From assembly GCF_015461835.1 (NCBI RefSeq), contig NZ_JACOPX010000021.1, positions 1 to 64,000 on the forward strand: DNA of 64,000 bases. Reading direction: 5' to 3'. This document shows positions 45,291 to 54,304 of the stretch, one piece after another. The notes under the pieces were generated by a model. That model saw only the letters and a list, made by a program, of their open reading frames with translations, had not been told where the DNA came from and made no database searches. This DNA comes from Pseudomonas neuropathica. GTDB lineage: Bacteria; Pseudomonadota; Gammaproteobacteria; Pseudomonadales; Pseudomonadaceae. Position numbers and translations under genes: made by a program. Each line of letters opens with the position of its first letter. The first letter of the stretch is position 1.

Positions 45291-46223
45291 GTGAGTGTCG
45301 AGCGGCGCAATGCCGACAGTTTTGCCCTGCAAGTGATGATCGGTCTTTGCCTGATCTGGGGCGTGCAGCAGGTGATGATCAAATGGGCGGCGCCGGACAT
45401 TGCGCCAGTCATGCAAGCGGCGGGGCGCTCGGGAATTTCCGCGCTGCTGGTCGGTTTGCTGATCTGCTGGAAAGGCGGCTGGGATCAGGTCGGCAACACC
45501 TGGCGCGGTGGATTGCTGGCCGGTGCCTTGTTCGGTCTGGAGTTCTTCTTCATCGCCGAAGGCTTGCAACTGACCACCGCCGCGCACATGTCGGTGTTCC
45601 TCTATACCGCGCCGATTTTCACCGCGTTGGGCGTACATTTTCTGTTGGCCAGTGAGCGGCTGCGACCGCTGCAATGGCTGGGCATTCTGCTTGCGTTTAT
45701 CGGCATCGCGATTGCCTTCGCCGGCGGCGTGTCGTGGGACAACCTCGACCGGCGCATGCTGCTCGGCGATGCCTTTGGCGTGCTGGCTGGTGCCTGTTGG
45801 GGCGCGACCACGGTGGTAGTGCGCGCCTCGCGCCTGTCAGAAGCGCCGGTGACGCTGACCCTGTTCTATCAGTTGATCGTCGGCTTCCTCGGCCTGCTGC
45901 TGATCGCGCTGTTCAGCGGCCAGATCACTCACGTCAGCCTGACCCCCGTAGCGGTGGCCAGCGTATTGTTCCAGGGCCTGGTGGTGTCGTTCTTCAGCTA
46001 CCTGATCTGGTTCTGGTTGTTGCGCCGTTATCTGGCGGCCAACCTAGCGGTGTTTTCGTTCATGACACCGCTGTTTGGCGTGACCTTCGGGGTGATTTTG
46101 CTCGGCGAAGCGTTAAGCCTGAACTTCATCATCGGCGCGGTGCTGGTGTTGCTCGGCATCACTTTTGTCAGCGCCGAGCAGTGGCTGCGTCGGCGTTTGC
46201 GCAAAGCGCTGGGCCAGCGCTAG
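45291..46223 (+). CDS. EamA/DMT-family transporter
   Basis: A 310-residue membrane protein with two EamA repeats. I favour the GTG at 45291 (MSVERRNADSF) because GAGG lies 7 bases before it; the ATG at 45255 is possible. The 3' end overlaps the convergent MFS gene by 56 bp. The substrate is unknown. Confidence 0.85.
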   Translation: MSVERRNADSFALQVMIGLCLIWGVQQVMIKWAAPDIAPVMQAAGRSGISALLVGLLICWKGGWDQVGNTWRGGLLAGALFGLEFFFIAEGLQLTTAAHMSVFLYTAPIFTALGVHFLLASERLRPLQWLGILLAFIGIAIAFAGGVSWDNLDRRMLLGDAFGVLAGACWGATTVVVRASRLSEAPVTLTLFYQLIVGFLGLLLIALFSGQITHVSLTPVAVASVLFQGLVVSFFSYLIWFWLLRRYLAANLAVFSFMTPLFGVTFGVILLGEALSLNFIIGAVLVLLGITFVSAEQWLRRRLRKALGQR

Positions 46224-47349
46224 TCGACTGCATCGCCAGACCGCCGGCAATCAACAATCCGCTGCCGGCGATGACCAATGCTGGCTGCAAACCGCCGCTG
46301 AAATGGCTGCTCAGCGCCGCCAGCAACGGGCCGCTGAGTTGACCGACGGCGAAACAGGCAGTGAGCATGCCGGCATTGCGCTGAGTGGCGTGCGGTGCCA
46401 ATTCTCGTGAGCGCTGCATGACCAATTGCATGCACGCCAGGAATGGCGTGCCGCACAGCATCACCCCCAACGCGAGGCCAATGCCGCTGCCCAGCAGGCA
46501 AGCGAACACTCCGGCCGCTTGCAACCACAGCGTCGTCATCAACCAGTGACGAGTTGTTTCTGGGTCGTGACGCCGCAAGCTCACCAGCAACACCCCAAGC
46601 GCCGCAGCCACACCGAAGCACGGCCAGAACAAGTCCGCCTGCCATTGCCCGCGAAACTGCGCGTTGGCCATCTGCGACAGGAAGGTCGCGGGAATGATGT
46701 AGCCGACGCCGTACAGCGCATAAATCACGGCCAGCCGCCCGATGCCGCGATTCGATGGATTGCCTGCCGCCACAGCAACCGCAGCCGTTGCGACGGGCTT
46801 AGGCAGCAGTCGCCAGACGCTCAGCATCATCACCAACGCAGCCGCTGCGTAAATCAGCCACAACGTCGCGGAAGTCTGGTTGAGCAGATGTGAGACCAGT
46901 GCCAGCAATCCTGTCAGAAAAATCCCTAAGCCCGGTCCGGCGAATACCAGTGCGCCCAAACGTGGACGACCCGCTGCCGCTGCCAACGGTTGGCTTAAAG
47001 TCGTGATCATCACCAGCACCCAGGCACTCGCCACCCCGGTGCCGAAGCGCAGCACCAGGTGCGACCAAAAACCATCGGCCCAGAACGATGCCAGGGTCAG
47101 CAGCACACACAGCCACAAGCCACCGTGCAGGCGCCGCTGAACCTGTTGCGGTCGATGGGCGAACATCGCGTCCACCGCGCCGAGCAAGTAACCGAGGTAG
47201 TTGGCCGCTGCAATCAGACCAGCGGCTGTCAGGTCGATCTGACCTTCGCTGAGCAGGTGCGGCATTTGCGGGGTGAGAGCGAAACGTCCGATGCCCATGG
47301 CCATCATCAGGGCCACGAAGCAGGCAGATAAGCGAATCAGGGGCGACAT
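46168..47349 (-). CDS. MFS transporter, YbfB/YjiJ family
   Basis: A 393-residue, twelve-segment MFS protein. The opening LSACFVALMMAMGIGRFALTP and SEGQIDLTAAGLIAAANYLG are typical of YbfB/YjiJ. It is divergent from a LysR gene 105 bp away, which probably regulates it. The substrate is unknown. Confidence 0.87.
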   Translation of the reverse strand: MSPLIRLSACFVALMMAMGIGRFALTPQMPHLLSEGQIDLTAAGLIAAANYLGYLLGAVDAMFAHRPQQVQRRLHGGLWLCVLLTLASFWADGFWSHLVLRFGTGVASAWVLVMITTLSQPLAAAAGRPRLGALVFAGPGLGIFLTGLLALVSHLLNQTSATLWLIYAAAALVMMLSVWRLLPKPVATAAVAVAAGNPSNRGIGRLAVIYALYGVGYIIPATFLSQMANAQFRGQWQADLFWPCFGVAAALGVLLVSLRRHDPETTRHWLMTTLWLQAAGVFACLLGSGIGLALGVMLCGTPFLACMQLVMQRSRELAPHATQRNAGMLTACFAVGQLSGPLLAALSSHFSGGLQPALVIAGSGLLIAGGLAMQSTSAGPALCANADAATARR

Positions 47350-47453
47350 GGTCGGGATTCCTTTGAAGGATCAATGACCGTCAGGCTAGGACTGATTGAC
47401 TTTCTTTTAAATTGAATAATAGTGAGTAACTTGTTCTGTTCTGGAGAAAGGTT

Positions 47454-48347
47454 GTGGAATTCAGCCAACTACGGATCTTCCAGGCCGTGGCCGAGGAAGG
47501 TTCCATCACCCGCGCTGCGGAACGCCTGCACCGCGTGCCATCGAATCTTTCGACCCGGCTCAAGCAACTGGAGGAGCAGCTCGGTGTCGAGTTATTCGTC
47601 CGTGAGCGTCAGCGTTTGCAACTGTCGCCTGCGGGAAAAGTCCTGCTGGACTACACCAGCAAACTCTTCGCCCTGCGCGATCAGGCCAGTGCGGCGGTGA
47701 TGGGCGGCAAACCCGCCGGTGACTTCACTCTGGGCACCATGTACAGCACGGCGGCGATTCACCTGCCGGCGCTGCTGGCGCAGTATCACAAGCGCTATCC
47801 TGCGGTGAATCTGCAAGTGCAGTCAGCACCGAGTGGCGAGTTGCTGGAGGGGTTGCTCACCGGGCGCCTTGATGCCGCGTTGGTCGACGGCCCGCTGGAA
47901 CTCGCCGGGCTCGACGGCGTGCCGTTGTGCGAGGAGCGGTTGGTGTTGATCACTGAAATCGATCATCCGCCGGTGCGCAGCGCGCGGGATGTTGAAGGGC
48001 GTTCGGTGTTCACCTTTCGTCGCGGCTGTTCCTACCGCATGCGCCTGGAGGCTTGGTTTTCGCACTATCAGGCGACCATGGGCCGGGCGATGGAGATCGA
48101 GTCGTATCAAGGCATGCTCGCCTGTGTGATTGCCGGCAGTGGCGTGGCGCTGATGTCGGAGTCGATGCTGGCCAGTCTGCCGGGGCGTGACAGCGTCGCG
48201 GTGCATCCATTGGCCGAGCCATTTGTGGGTGCGACAACGTGGCTCATGTGGCGCAAGGGCATGGTCGGCGCCAACCTCAATGCATGGATCGAGGTGCAGC
48301 AGGCTGTCTATCCTGCGGCTCAGATTGAAACCCGAGAAACAGCCTGA
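47454..48347 (+). CDS. LysR-family transcriptional regulator
   Basis: This 297-residue regulator has an N-terminal winged helix (FSQLRIFQAVAEEGSITRAA then HRVPSNLSTRLKQLE) and a substrate-binding domain. The start is a GTG at 47454 preceded by GGAGAAAGG. It is divergent from the MFS gene and at the position of P. aeruginosa PA1413, beside the PA1414-like gene. Confidence 0.9.
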   Translation: MEFSQLRIFQAVAEEGSITRAAERLHRVPSNLSTRLKQLEEQLGVELFVRERQRLQLSPAGKVLLDYTSKLFALRDQASAAVMGGKPAGDFTLGTMYSTAAIHLPALLAQYHKRYPAVNLQVQSAPSGELLEGLLTGRLDAALVDGPLELAGLDGVPLCEERLVLITEIDHPPVRSARDVEGRSVFTFRRGCSYRMRLEAWFSHYQATMGRAMEIESYQGMLACVIAGSGVALMSESMLASLPGRDSVAVHPLAEPFVGATTWLMWRKGMVGANLNAWIEVQQAVYPAAQIETRETA

Positions 48348-48438
48348 ACCAATGGCGGCATATTCTGTTCAATTCAGTAACAGATCATTGCGGATTTCGC
48401 CGAGCATTACGTAGGACTTCGGACTATTATCAGTGCGA

Positions 48439-48462
48439 AGCGGCCTCAGAATTCCGGCCGCT
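48439..48462 (+). promoter_or_regulatory. Leader hairpin before the PA1414-like gene
   Basis: AGCGGCC (48439-48445) and GGCCGCT (48456-48462) pair around 10 bases, 13 bases before the strong ribosome-binding site AAGGGGG. In an mRNA leader it could stabilise the message or affect translation. Confidence 0.5.
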
Positions 48463-48489
48463 CAGCACCACCCTGAAGGGGGCATGACG

Positions 48490-48618
48490 ATGAAAGAGAA
48501 AATTCAAAACTGGCTGCAAGACTTGGGTGTTGCCCTTGGCTTGATCGAACCGCCTCTGCAACCTGTCCCGATCCGCACCGATGACGAGCAGCGCCGCCGT
48601 CAACAACGGCGCCGGTAA
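48490..48618 (+). CDS. PA1414-like small protein
   Basis: This 42-residue protein (MKEKIQNWLQDLGVALGLIE then PPLQPVPIRTDD and an Arg/Gln-rich tail) has an amphipathic helix followed by a basic end. It matches in form and location the small protein PA1414 of P. aeruginosa, noted for strong expression at low oxygen. AAGGGGG (48476-48482) is 7 bases before the ATG at 48490; the ATG at 48484 would be too close. Its function is unknown. Confidence 0.8.
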   Translation: MKEKIQNWLQDLGVALGLIEPPLQPVPIRTDDEQRRRQQRRR

Positions 48619-48652
48619 CGCCCCCGATCCGAGATCAAGGATTCAAGATCAA

Positions 48653-48717
48653 GAGATCGCAGTCTTCGGCAGCTCCTGCATTAATCCGTGTAGGAGCTGC
48701 CGAAGGCTGCGATCTTT
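48653..48717. repeat. REP pair, family B
   Basis: AGATCGCAGTCTTCGGCAGC then TCCTGCA (with two changes) and a good inverse GTAGGAGCTGCCGAAGGCTG flank a very short spacer. It lies between the convergent PA1414-like and carrier-like genes. Confidence 0.92.
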
Positions 48718-48722
48718 TGTTT

Positions 48723-48971
48723 TCAGTGCCGCCCGATTTCCAGCAAAAACCGGCTCAAGTCATTCGCGGTCTTCGCGGTCTTGAGCATCCGGTCCTCCTC
48801 GGCGGTGAACGCCGTCAGTCCGAATTCATCTTCCAGATGAAAGATCAGATCTTCGATATCGGCTTTCTCCAGGCCCAGTTGCACAAGGCTGGTGTTGTCG
48901 TTGAATTCGCGGGTTTCCAACAGACGCCGGATATATCGGTGCACGGCGGCACGCACAGCAGCTCTTCTCAT
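48723..48971 (-). CDS. Acyl-carrier-like protein lacking the phosphopantetheine serine
   Basis: An 82-residue protein with an acyl carrier protein pattern: helix 1 (VHRYIRRLLE), LVQLGLEKADIEDLIFHLED in helix 2, and FGLTAFTAEED. In true carriers the motif is LGLDSLD; here it is LGLEKAD, so Lys36 takes the place of the serine that receives 4'-phosphopantetheine. It therefore cannot carry acyl groups in the usual way, unless another residue serves. It lies 43 bp after the MBL hydrolase gene on the same strand. The ATG at 48971 gives the natural N-terminus. Confidence 0.75.
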   Translation of the reverse strand: MRRAAVRAAVHRYIRRLLETREFNDNTSLVQLGLEKADIEDLIFHLEDEFGLTAFTAEEDRMLKTAKTANDLSRFLLEIGRH

Positions 48972-49014
48972 GGCAGATATTTCTGATTGTTGTTGTGCTT
49001 GAGTGAAGCAGGCC

Positions 49015-49740
49015 TCAGGCGTGGCCGCGCAACCACTCGTCAATCATTGAGCGCAAATGCTCCCCGGAAAAACTGCCGAAATGCCCGCCATGCACCGTGC
49101 GGATCGGCAACGCCTGCAAACGTCGCAGACTGGTGGCGTAATCCTCAAGATTGGAGTGGTAGGCGTCTTCGATCAGCGGCCCGTCGTAGATGATGTCGCC
49201 GCTGAATAACGTTTCCGTCGCCGCCTCATACAGGCTGATCCCGCCCGGCGAATGCCCCGGCGTGTGCAGCACCTGCAGCGTGCGATTGCCCAGATCGAGC
49301 ACATCACCGTCCTCGACAAACCCGGTCGCCGGCGCAGCTTTGACACGGTATTCGGCGTAGCACAACGGGCAATCCGGATGCGCTTCGAACATGTCGTCGC
49401 CAACGAAAGCGCGGCTCAAGTCGTTTTCGCCATCCGGCGCGGCCAGAATGTCCGCTTCGGCCGGATGCACTAGCCGTTCAGCAAATTCGTGATGCCCGGC
49501 GATATGGTCGAAGTGGCAATGACTGGCCACTGCCACCAGTGGCCGCTCGGTAATCCACGGCAACTGTTCGCGCAGGCTGACCAGTCCTGAGCCGCTGTCC
49601 AGCAGCAGGTCTTTGTCACGGCCCTGCACATGCCAGAGGTTGCAGCGGTAGAACGGGCGGATATACGGCTCGTGAATCAACCGAATGCCATCGCTCAGGT
49701 GCTGCACTTCAAACCACTGATCACGAGAAACGATCTTCAT
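49015..49740 (-). CDS. Metallo-beta-lactamase fold hydrolase
   Basis: This 241-residue protein has the HxHxDH metal motif (SHCHFDHIAGH), a later HTPGHSPGG histidine and a SGDIIYDGP aspartate, so both metal sites are present, as in glyoxalase II-like hydrolases. The ATG at 49740 follows GGAGAAAAG. It may be co-transcribed with the carrier-like gene downstream. The substrate is unknown. Confidence 0.87.
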   Translation of the reverse strand: MKIVSRDQWFEVQHLSDGIRLIHEPYIRPFYRCNLWHVQGRDKDLLLDSGSGLVSLREQLPWITERPLVAVASHCHFDHIAGHHEFAERLVHPAEADILAAPDGENDLSRAFVGDDMFEAHPDCPLCYAEYRVKAAPATGFVEDGDVLDLGNRTLQVLHTPGHSPGGISLYEAATETLFSGDIIYDGPLIEDAYHSNLEDYATSLRRLQALPIRTVHGGHFGSFSGEHLRSMIDEWLRGHA

Positions 49741-49760
49741 CGGTACTTTTCTCCAAGCGT

Positions 49761-49797
49761 AAAAAAACGAGTGTGGCAACCGACGCCACACTCGTCG
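49761..49797 (-). terminator. Terminator of the sodium/solute symporter gene
   Basis: CGAGTGTGGC (49768-49777) pairs with GCCACACTCG (49785-49794); on the minus strand the hairpin is followed by T7. It ends the upstream symporter unit just before the MBL gene. Confidence 0.9.
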
Positions 49798-49826
49798 AAG
49801 AAAGCATCAAGTCGTTATGTTTCAGC

Positions 49827-51206
49827 TTAGATCGCGCGGGCCACCGAGACAGGACGGCGCGAGGCGAGGCTGACCACGACAAAACTCACCAGACCCACCG
49901 CCAGGCTGTAGTAGATCGGCGTATTGGCATCCAGACCGTCCTTGAACATGAACAGCAGTGCGGTGGCGAAACCCAGGCCCATGCTGGCGATGGCGCCGGC
50001 GGTGGTTGCGCGTTTCCAGAATATCGCACCGATCAGCGGAACCAGCATGCCGCCTACCAACAGGTTGTAGGCGAGGGTGAGGGCGCTGATAACGTCATTT
50101 ACCACCAGCGCGATACCCAGCACCACGACACCGGTCAGCAGGGTAAACAGGCGGTTGACGCCCAGGCTCGACTGTTTGCCGCCACGCAGCTTCGGCAGCA
50201 AGTCTTCAGTCAGCGTGGTGGCGGCGGCGAGCAGGCCAGCGCTGGCGGTGGACATCATTGCCGCCAGTGCTGCAGCGATCACCAGGCCACGGATGCCGTC
50301 CGGCAGCGACAGTTTGACGATGGCGGCAAAGGCGTTGTTGACGTTGTCCAGATCCGGGATCAGCACGTGTGCAGCCATGCCGATCAGCGCGCAGGCCAAG
50401 CCGTAGATGATGCAGTAGATGCCGGCGATGCTGCCGGCGTATTGCGCGACTTTGGCGGTCTTGACGGTGAACACCCGTTGCCAGATGTCCTGACCGATCA
50501 GGATGCCGAAGAAGTAGATCATGAAGTAGGTGATGATCGTGTCCCAGCCGATTGTGGTGAAGCTGAAGGCAGTCGCCGGCAGTTTCAGCACCAGTTCGTC
50601 CCAACCGCCGACGCGGTACAGGCAGATCGGCAACAGGATGAACATCAGGCCCACGGTCTTGATGATGAACTGGACGATGTCGGTCAGGGTCAGCGACCAC
50701 ATACCGCCGATGGCCGAGTAGATCACCACCACGCCACCGCCGAGCAATACCGACACCCAGAATGGAAGGCCGAACAGCACTTGCAGGACGGTGCCGATCG
50801 CCAGGATCGAGGTCACGCCGATCATCAGTGCGTAGGCCAGCATGATCGCCGCGCTCGCCGAGCGGGCCATCGGGTTGTAGCGTTTTTCCAGGACCTGGGT
50901 AACGGTGTAGATCTTCAGTTTCAGCAGCGGTTTGGCGAGGAACAGGTTCAGCGCAACGATGCCGCAACCCAGAGCCGCGCACAGCCAGAAACCGGAGATG
51001 CCGTGCACGTAGCCCAGGCGCACGGTGCCGACGGTCGACGCGCCACCCAGAACAGTCGCGGCCATGGTGCCCATGTACAAGCTTGGGCCGAGGTTACGAC
51101 CGGCCACGAGAAAGTCCTCGTTGGTCTTGGCCTTGCGCATGCCGAAGTAGCCAAGCAAGAGCATGCCGGCGGCGTAGATGAGGACGACGAATAAATCCAA
51201 AGCCAT
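49827..51206 (-). CDS. Sodium:solute symporter family permease
   Basis: A 459-residue, thirteen-segment protein of the SSS family (motifs YMGTMAATVLGGASTVGTVRLGY-like near residue 45 and a later AALAAMMSTASAGLLAA). It sits at the PA1418 position of the gbu locus, so guanidinobutyrate or a related compound is a likely substrate. A REP pair separates it from the NCS1 gene upstream. Confidence 0.87.
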   Translation of the reverse strand: MALDLFVVLIYAAGMLLLGYFGMRKAKTNEDFLVAGRNLGPSLYMGTMAATVLGGASTVGTVRLGYVHGISGFWLCAALGCGIVALNLFLAKPLLKLKIYTVTQVLEKRYNPMARSASAAIMLAYALMIGVTSILAIGTVLQVLFGLPFWVSVLLGGGVVVIYSAIGGMWSLTLTDIVQFIIKTVGLMFILLPICLYRVGGWDELVLKLPATAFSFTTIGWDTIITYFMIYFFGILIGQDIWQRVFTVKTAKVAQYAGSIAGIYCIIYGLACALIGMAAHVLIPDLDNVNNAFAAIVKLSLPDGIRGLVIAAALAAMMSTASAGLLAAATTLTEDLLPKLRGGKQSSLGVNRLFTLLTGVVVLGIALVVNDVISALTLAYNLLVGGMLVPLIGAIFWKRATTAGAIASMGLGFATALLFMFKDGLDANTPIYYSLAVGLVSFVVVSLASRRPVSVARAI

Positions 51207-51258
51207 GATGGCGTGTCTCCGATTGTCTTTTTTATGTTGAGGCCAAAATCATTTCCCT

Positions 51259-51347
51259 TGTAGGCCTTCGCCTGCTCGCGATAGCGGTCTTTCAGTCACA
51301 TCGATGTTGGATGTGCTGCAGTCATCGCGAGCAGGCTCACTCCTACA
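51259..51347. repeat. REP pair, family A (one half of variant type)
   Basis: The left half reads TGTAGGCCTTCGCCTGCTCG, the variant arm seen inverted at 34139; the right half is standard GCGAGCAGGCTCACTCCTACA. It lies between the symporter and NCS1 genes. Confidence 0.9.
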
Positions 51348-51362
51348 GGGTTTTATGTTTAA

Positions 51363-52865
51363 TCAGGCGGCTTGGCGCAGTTCAGGTTTTTCCACGACTT
51401 GGCTGCGCGCATCCGTCGGGCCGAACACTTCGCGCGGTTCCGGGAACAGGCTCAGCAGCGTCAGGTACACCACCGAAGCCAGGCCCAGGGTCACCGGCAA
51501 ACTGATGTCGATGCCGCCGGCCATTTCACCCAACGGGCCGACGAACTGCCCCGGCAAATTGACGAAGCACAAACCGACCGCCGCGCTCGGGATCCATGCG
51601 CCCAGACCGCGCCAGTTCCAGCCGTGGCTGAACCAGTAGCGACCGCCCTGTTCGCCGCGCGTGAACACTTGCAGGTCATCCGGGCAGTAGAAGCCGCGAC
51701 GCACCAAGAGGCCGATGATCATGATCACCATCCATGGCGTGGTGCAGGTGATGATCAGCACGGCGAAGGTCGACACGCTCTGCACCAGGTTGGCCGCGAA
51801 GCGCCCGATGAAGATGAAGGCAATCGACAGCACGCCGATCAGCAGCGTCGCTTTCACTCGCGACAGCACGCGAGGGAATACGCTGGACATGTCCAGCCCG
51901 GTGCCATACAGCGAGGTGGTGCCGGTGGACATGCCGCCGATCACCGCAATCAGGCACACCGGCAGGAAGAACCAGCTCGGCGACACCGCCAGCAAACCGC
52001 CGACATAGTTGTTCGCCGCGATGTAGTCCGGCGCCTTGATCGCGACGATGGTCGCGGTGGCCAGGCCGAACAGGAACGGGATGAACGTGGCGATCTGCGA
52101 CAGCACGACCGCTGCCATGATCCGTTGTTTAGAGGTGTCACGCGGGATGTAACGCGACCAGTCGCCGAGGAACGCGCCGAATGAAATCGGGTTGCTCATG
52201 GCTACCAGCGCGGCGCCGATGAACGCGGCCCAGAAGCCTGGCTGACCGAGGCTCACCGTACCGGCGTAGTTCACATCGAAAGGACCGGCGAAGGCGAAGA
52301 TGCCCAGCAGGAATAGCAGGCTGGCGCTCCACACTGCGATCTTGTTCACCCACAGCAAAAAGCGGAAGCCGTAGATGCACACGGTCAGGACCAGGATCGC
52401 GAACAGACCGTAGGCCAGGCCCAAAGTCAGGTCGGTTTCCGGCAGACCGATCAAGCGTTTCGCACCACCGATCAGCGCATCCCCCGAACTCCACACCGAG
52501 AGCGAGAAAAACGCGATAGCGGTCAACAGCGACAGGAACGAACCGACGATGCGCCCATGCACGCCGAAATGCGCACCCGACGACACGGCATTGTTGGTGC
52601 CGTTGAGCGGGCCGAACAGGCCCATCGGTGCGAGGATCAGCGAGCCAAGCAGCACGCCCGACACAATCGCCCAGACGCCGGCCTGAAAAGACAGACCGAA
52701 CAGCACCGGGAAACTGCCGAGCACGGCGGTGGCAAAGGTATTCGAACCACCGAAGATCATCCGGAACAAGTCCGTCGGGCCTGCGCTGCGTTCGTGGTCC
52801 GGGATCTGTTCGACCCCGTGGGTTTCAATCTGCGTAAGGCTTTGGTCGTTGTTGTTGTTATTCAT
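51363..52865 (-). CDS. NCS1-family permease (cytosine/purine/thiamine type)
   Basis: A 500-residue, twelve-segment protein of the NCS1 family. The N-terminal Asn/Gln-rich stretch is followed by the family's first segments (FGGSNTFATAVLGSFPVLFGL) and FGPLNGTNNAVSSGAHFGV. It corresponds to PA1419 in order. It probably imports a guanidino compound or purine-related substrate for the gbu locus. Confidence 0.87.
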   Translation of the reverse strand: MNNNNNDQSLTQIETHGVEQIPDHERSAGPTDLFRMIFGGSNTFATAVLGSFPVLFGLSFQAGVWAIVSGVLLGSLILAPMGLFGPLNGTNNAVSSGAHFGVHGRIVGSFLSLLTAIAFFSLSVWSSGDALIGGAKRLIGLPETDLTLGLAYGLFAILVLTVCIYGFRFLLWVNKIAVWSASLLFLLGIFAFAGPFDVNYAGTVSLGQPGFWAAFIGAALVAMSNPISFGAFLGDWSRYIPRDTSKQRIMAAVVLSQIATFIPFLFGLATATIVAIKAPDYIAANNYVGGLLAVSPSWFFLPVCLIAVIGGMSTGTTSLYGTGLDMSSVFPRVLSRVKATLLIGVLSIAFIFIGRFAANLVQSVSTFAVLIITCTTPWMVIMIIGLLVRRGFYCPDDLQVFTRGEQGGRYWFSHGWNWRGLGAWIPSAAVGLCFVNLPGQFVGPLGEMAGGIDISLPVTLGLASVVYLTLLSLFPEPREVFGPTDARSQVVEKPELRQAA

Positions 52866-52920
52866 GATCTGCTCCGATCATAAAGGCGCGCTCATCGTGC
52901 GTGAGCGTCACCTGTCTTGG

Positions 52921-53343
52921 CTAAGGGGATGGCAGCCCTTCCGGCATTGCGGACAAATGTTCGTGGCAGGCCAGCCAATGGCCTTGTTGTTCTAGGCTCG
53001 ACGCTTGTTTCTTGAAAACAATCGTCTCGCGCTCCTGGCTGAAGTGTTGCTCCCCTTGCATGCGCAGCTCGGTGGCCACGTCATGGATGAAAATCGCCAC
53101 GTCACCTTGCAGGCTGACGAAAGCGTTGCTCGACGTGCACGCAAGCACCTCGAAGCCATCCTCGGCGCGCCAGCTGTCCCACAAGGCCTGATAGGCGTCG
53201 CGCGACAGCAGCGGCTGTTCGAGGGTGTAGAAAACGAAACTTGCATCGGCGCTGAAGGCGCCGAAGTAAGCTTCGCGATCGTTACGGGCGAAGGCGGTCA
53301 CCAGATCGGCGGCCGCTTGCAAAACCTGATCACGTTCGTTCAT
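52921..53343 (-). CDS. SnoaL/NTF2-like protein of the gbu locus
   Basis: This 140-residue protein has a SnoaL/DUF4440-like fold (VLQAAADLVTAFARNDREAYF at the start). The ATG at 53343 lies 10 bp after the gbuA stop, so it is translated together with gbuA. It corresponds to PA1420. Such proteins often bind small ligands; the role is not known. Confidence 0.8.
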   Translation of the reverse strand: MNERDQVLQAAADLVTAFARNDREAYFGAFSADASFVFYTLEQPLLSRDAYQALWDSWRAEDGFEVLACTSSNAFVSLQGDVAIFIHDVATELRMQGEQHFSQERETIVFKKQASSLEQQGHWLACHEHLSAMPEGLPSP

Positions 53344-53353
53344 GACCCGACCC

Positions 53354-54304
53354 TCAGCGATGGACCACGCCAGGCAGTACGCAGAGCATTTCGTACAGCA
53401 GGTTGGCGGCCAGCAGCGAGGTGTTGCCGGTGGTGTCATAAGCGGGCGAGACTTCTACCAGATCGCAACCGATCAGGTCGAGGCCTTGGCAGCCGCGAAC
53501 GATTTCAATCGCCTGAATGGTCGTCAGACCACCGATTTCCGGGGTGCCGGTGCCCGGTGCCCAGGCCGGATCGATGCCGTCGATGTCGAAGCTCAAATAA
53601 ACCGGACCGCCGCCGACTTTCTCGCGCACTTCGGCCATCAGTGGCGCCAGCGACTTGTGCCAGCACTCTTCGGCTTGAACAACGCGGAAGCCCTGATCGC
53701 GGCTCCAGTTGAAGTCATCAGCGGTGTAACCCTGCGCACGCAAACCAATTTGCACCACGCGGTCGCAGTCCAGAAGGCCTTCTTCGACGGCGCGACGGAA
53801 GGTCGTACCGTGAGCAATCTTCTCGCCGAACATGTGATCGTTGACGTCAGCGTGAGCATCGATGTGCACCAGACCGACCTTGCCGTGCTTTTTATGAATC
53901 GCCCGCAGGATCGGCAGGGTGATGGTGTGGTCGCCACCCAGGGTCATCGGGATCACGTTGTGCTCGAGGATGTTGTCGTAGGCTTCTTCGATGATGCGCA
54001 CGGCGTCGAGCAGGTTGAAGGTGTTGATCGCCACGTCACCGATATCGGCGACCGACAGCGAGTCGAATGGCGCCGCGCCGGTGGCCATGTTGTACGGGCG
54101 AATCATCACCGATTCGGTGCGGATGTCGCGTGGCCCGAAGCGGGTGCCGGGGCGCAGCGAAGTACCGATGTCCAGGGGCACGCCAACAAAGGCAGCGTCC
54201 AGGCCAGCGGCGGTCGGTACATGGGGGAGTCGGAGCATGGTGGCGATGCCGCCGAAGCGCGGCATTTCGTTGCCGCCCAGTGGTTGGTGAAGAATCTTGT
54301 CCAC
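53354..54304 (-). CDS. gbuA: Guanidinobutyrase GbuA (agmatinase/ureohydrolase family)
   Basis: This 316-residue ureohydrolase has the manganese-binding motifs GGDHTITLP, DAHADVND and SFDIDGIDP. By sequence alone it could be called agmatinase (SpeB). The neighbours (SnoaL-like protein, two permeases and a divergent LysR gene) match the P. aeruginosa gbuA locus, PA1421, whose product splits 4-guanidinobutyrate into 4-aminobutyrate and urea. I therefore favour GbuA. Confidence 0.85.
   Translation of the reverse strand: MDKILHQPLGGNEMPRFGGIATMLRLPHVPTAAGLDAAFVGVPLDIGTSLRPGTRFGPRDIRTESVMIRPYNMATGAAPFDSLSVADIGDVAINTFNLLDAVRIIEEAYDNILEHNVIPMTLGGDHTITLPILRAIHKKHGKVGLVHIDAHADVNDHMFGEKIAHGTTFRRAVEEGLLDCDRVVQIGLRAQGYTADDFNWSRDQGFRVVQAEECWHKSLAPLMAEVREKVGGGPVYLSFDIDGIDPAWAPGTGTPEIGGLTTIQAIEIVRGCQGLDLIGCDLVEVSPAYDTTGNTSLLAANLLYEMLCVLPGVVHR

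Noticed and set aside
53354..54304. Agmatinase SpeB as the final name
   Set aside because: The gene neighbourhood matches gbuA/gbuR; sequence alone does not separate the two, so confidence is limited.
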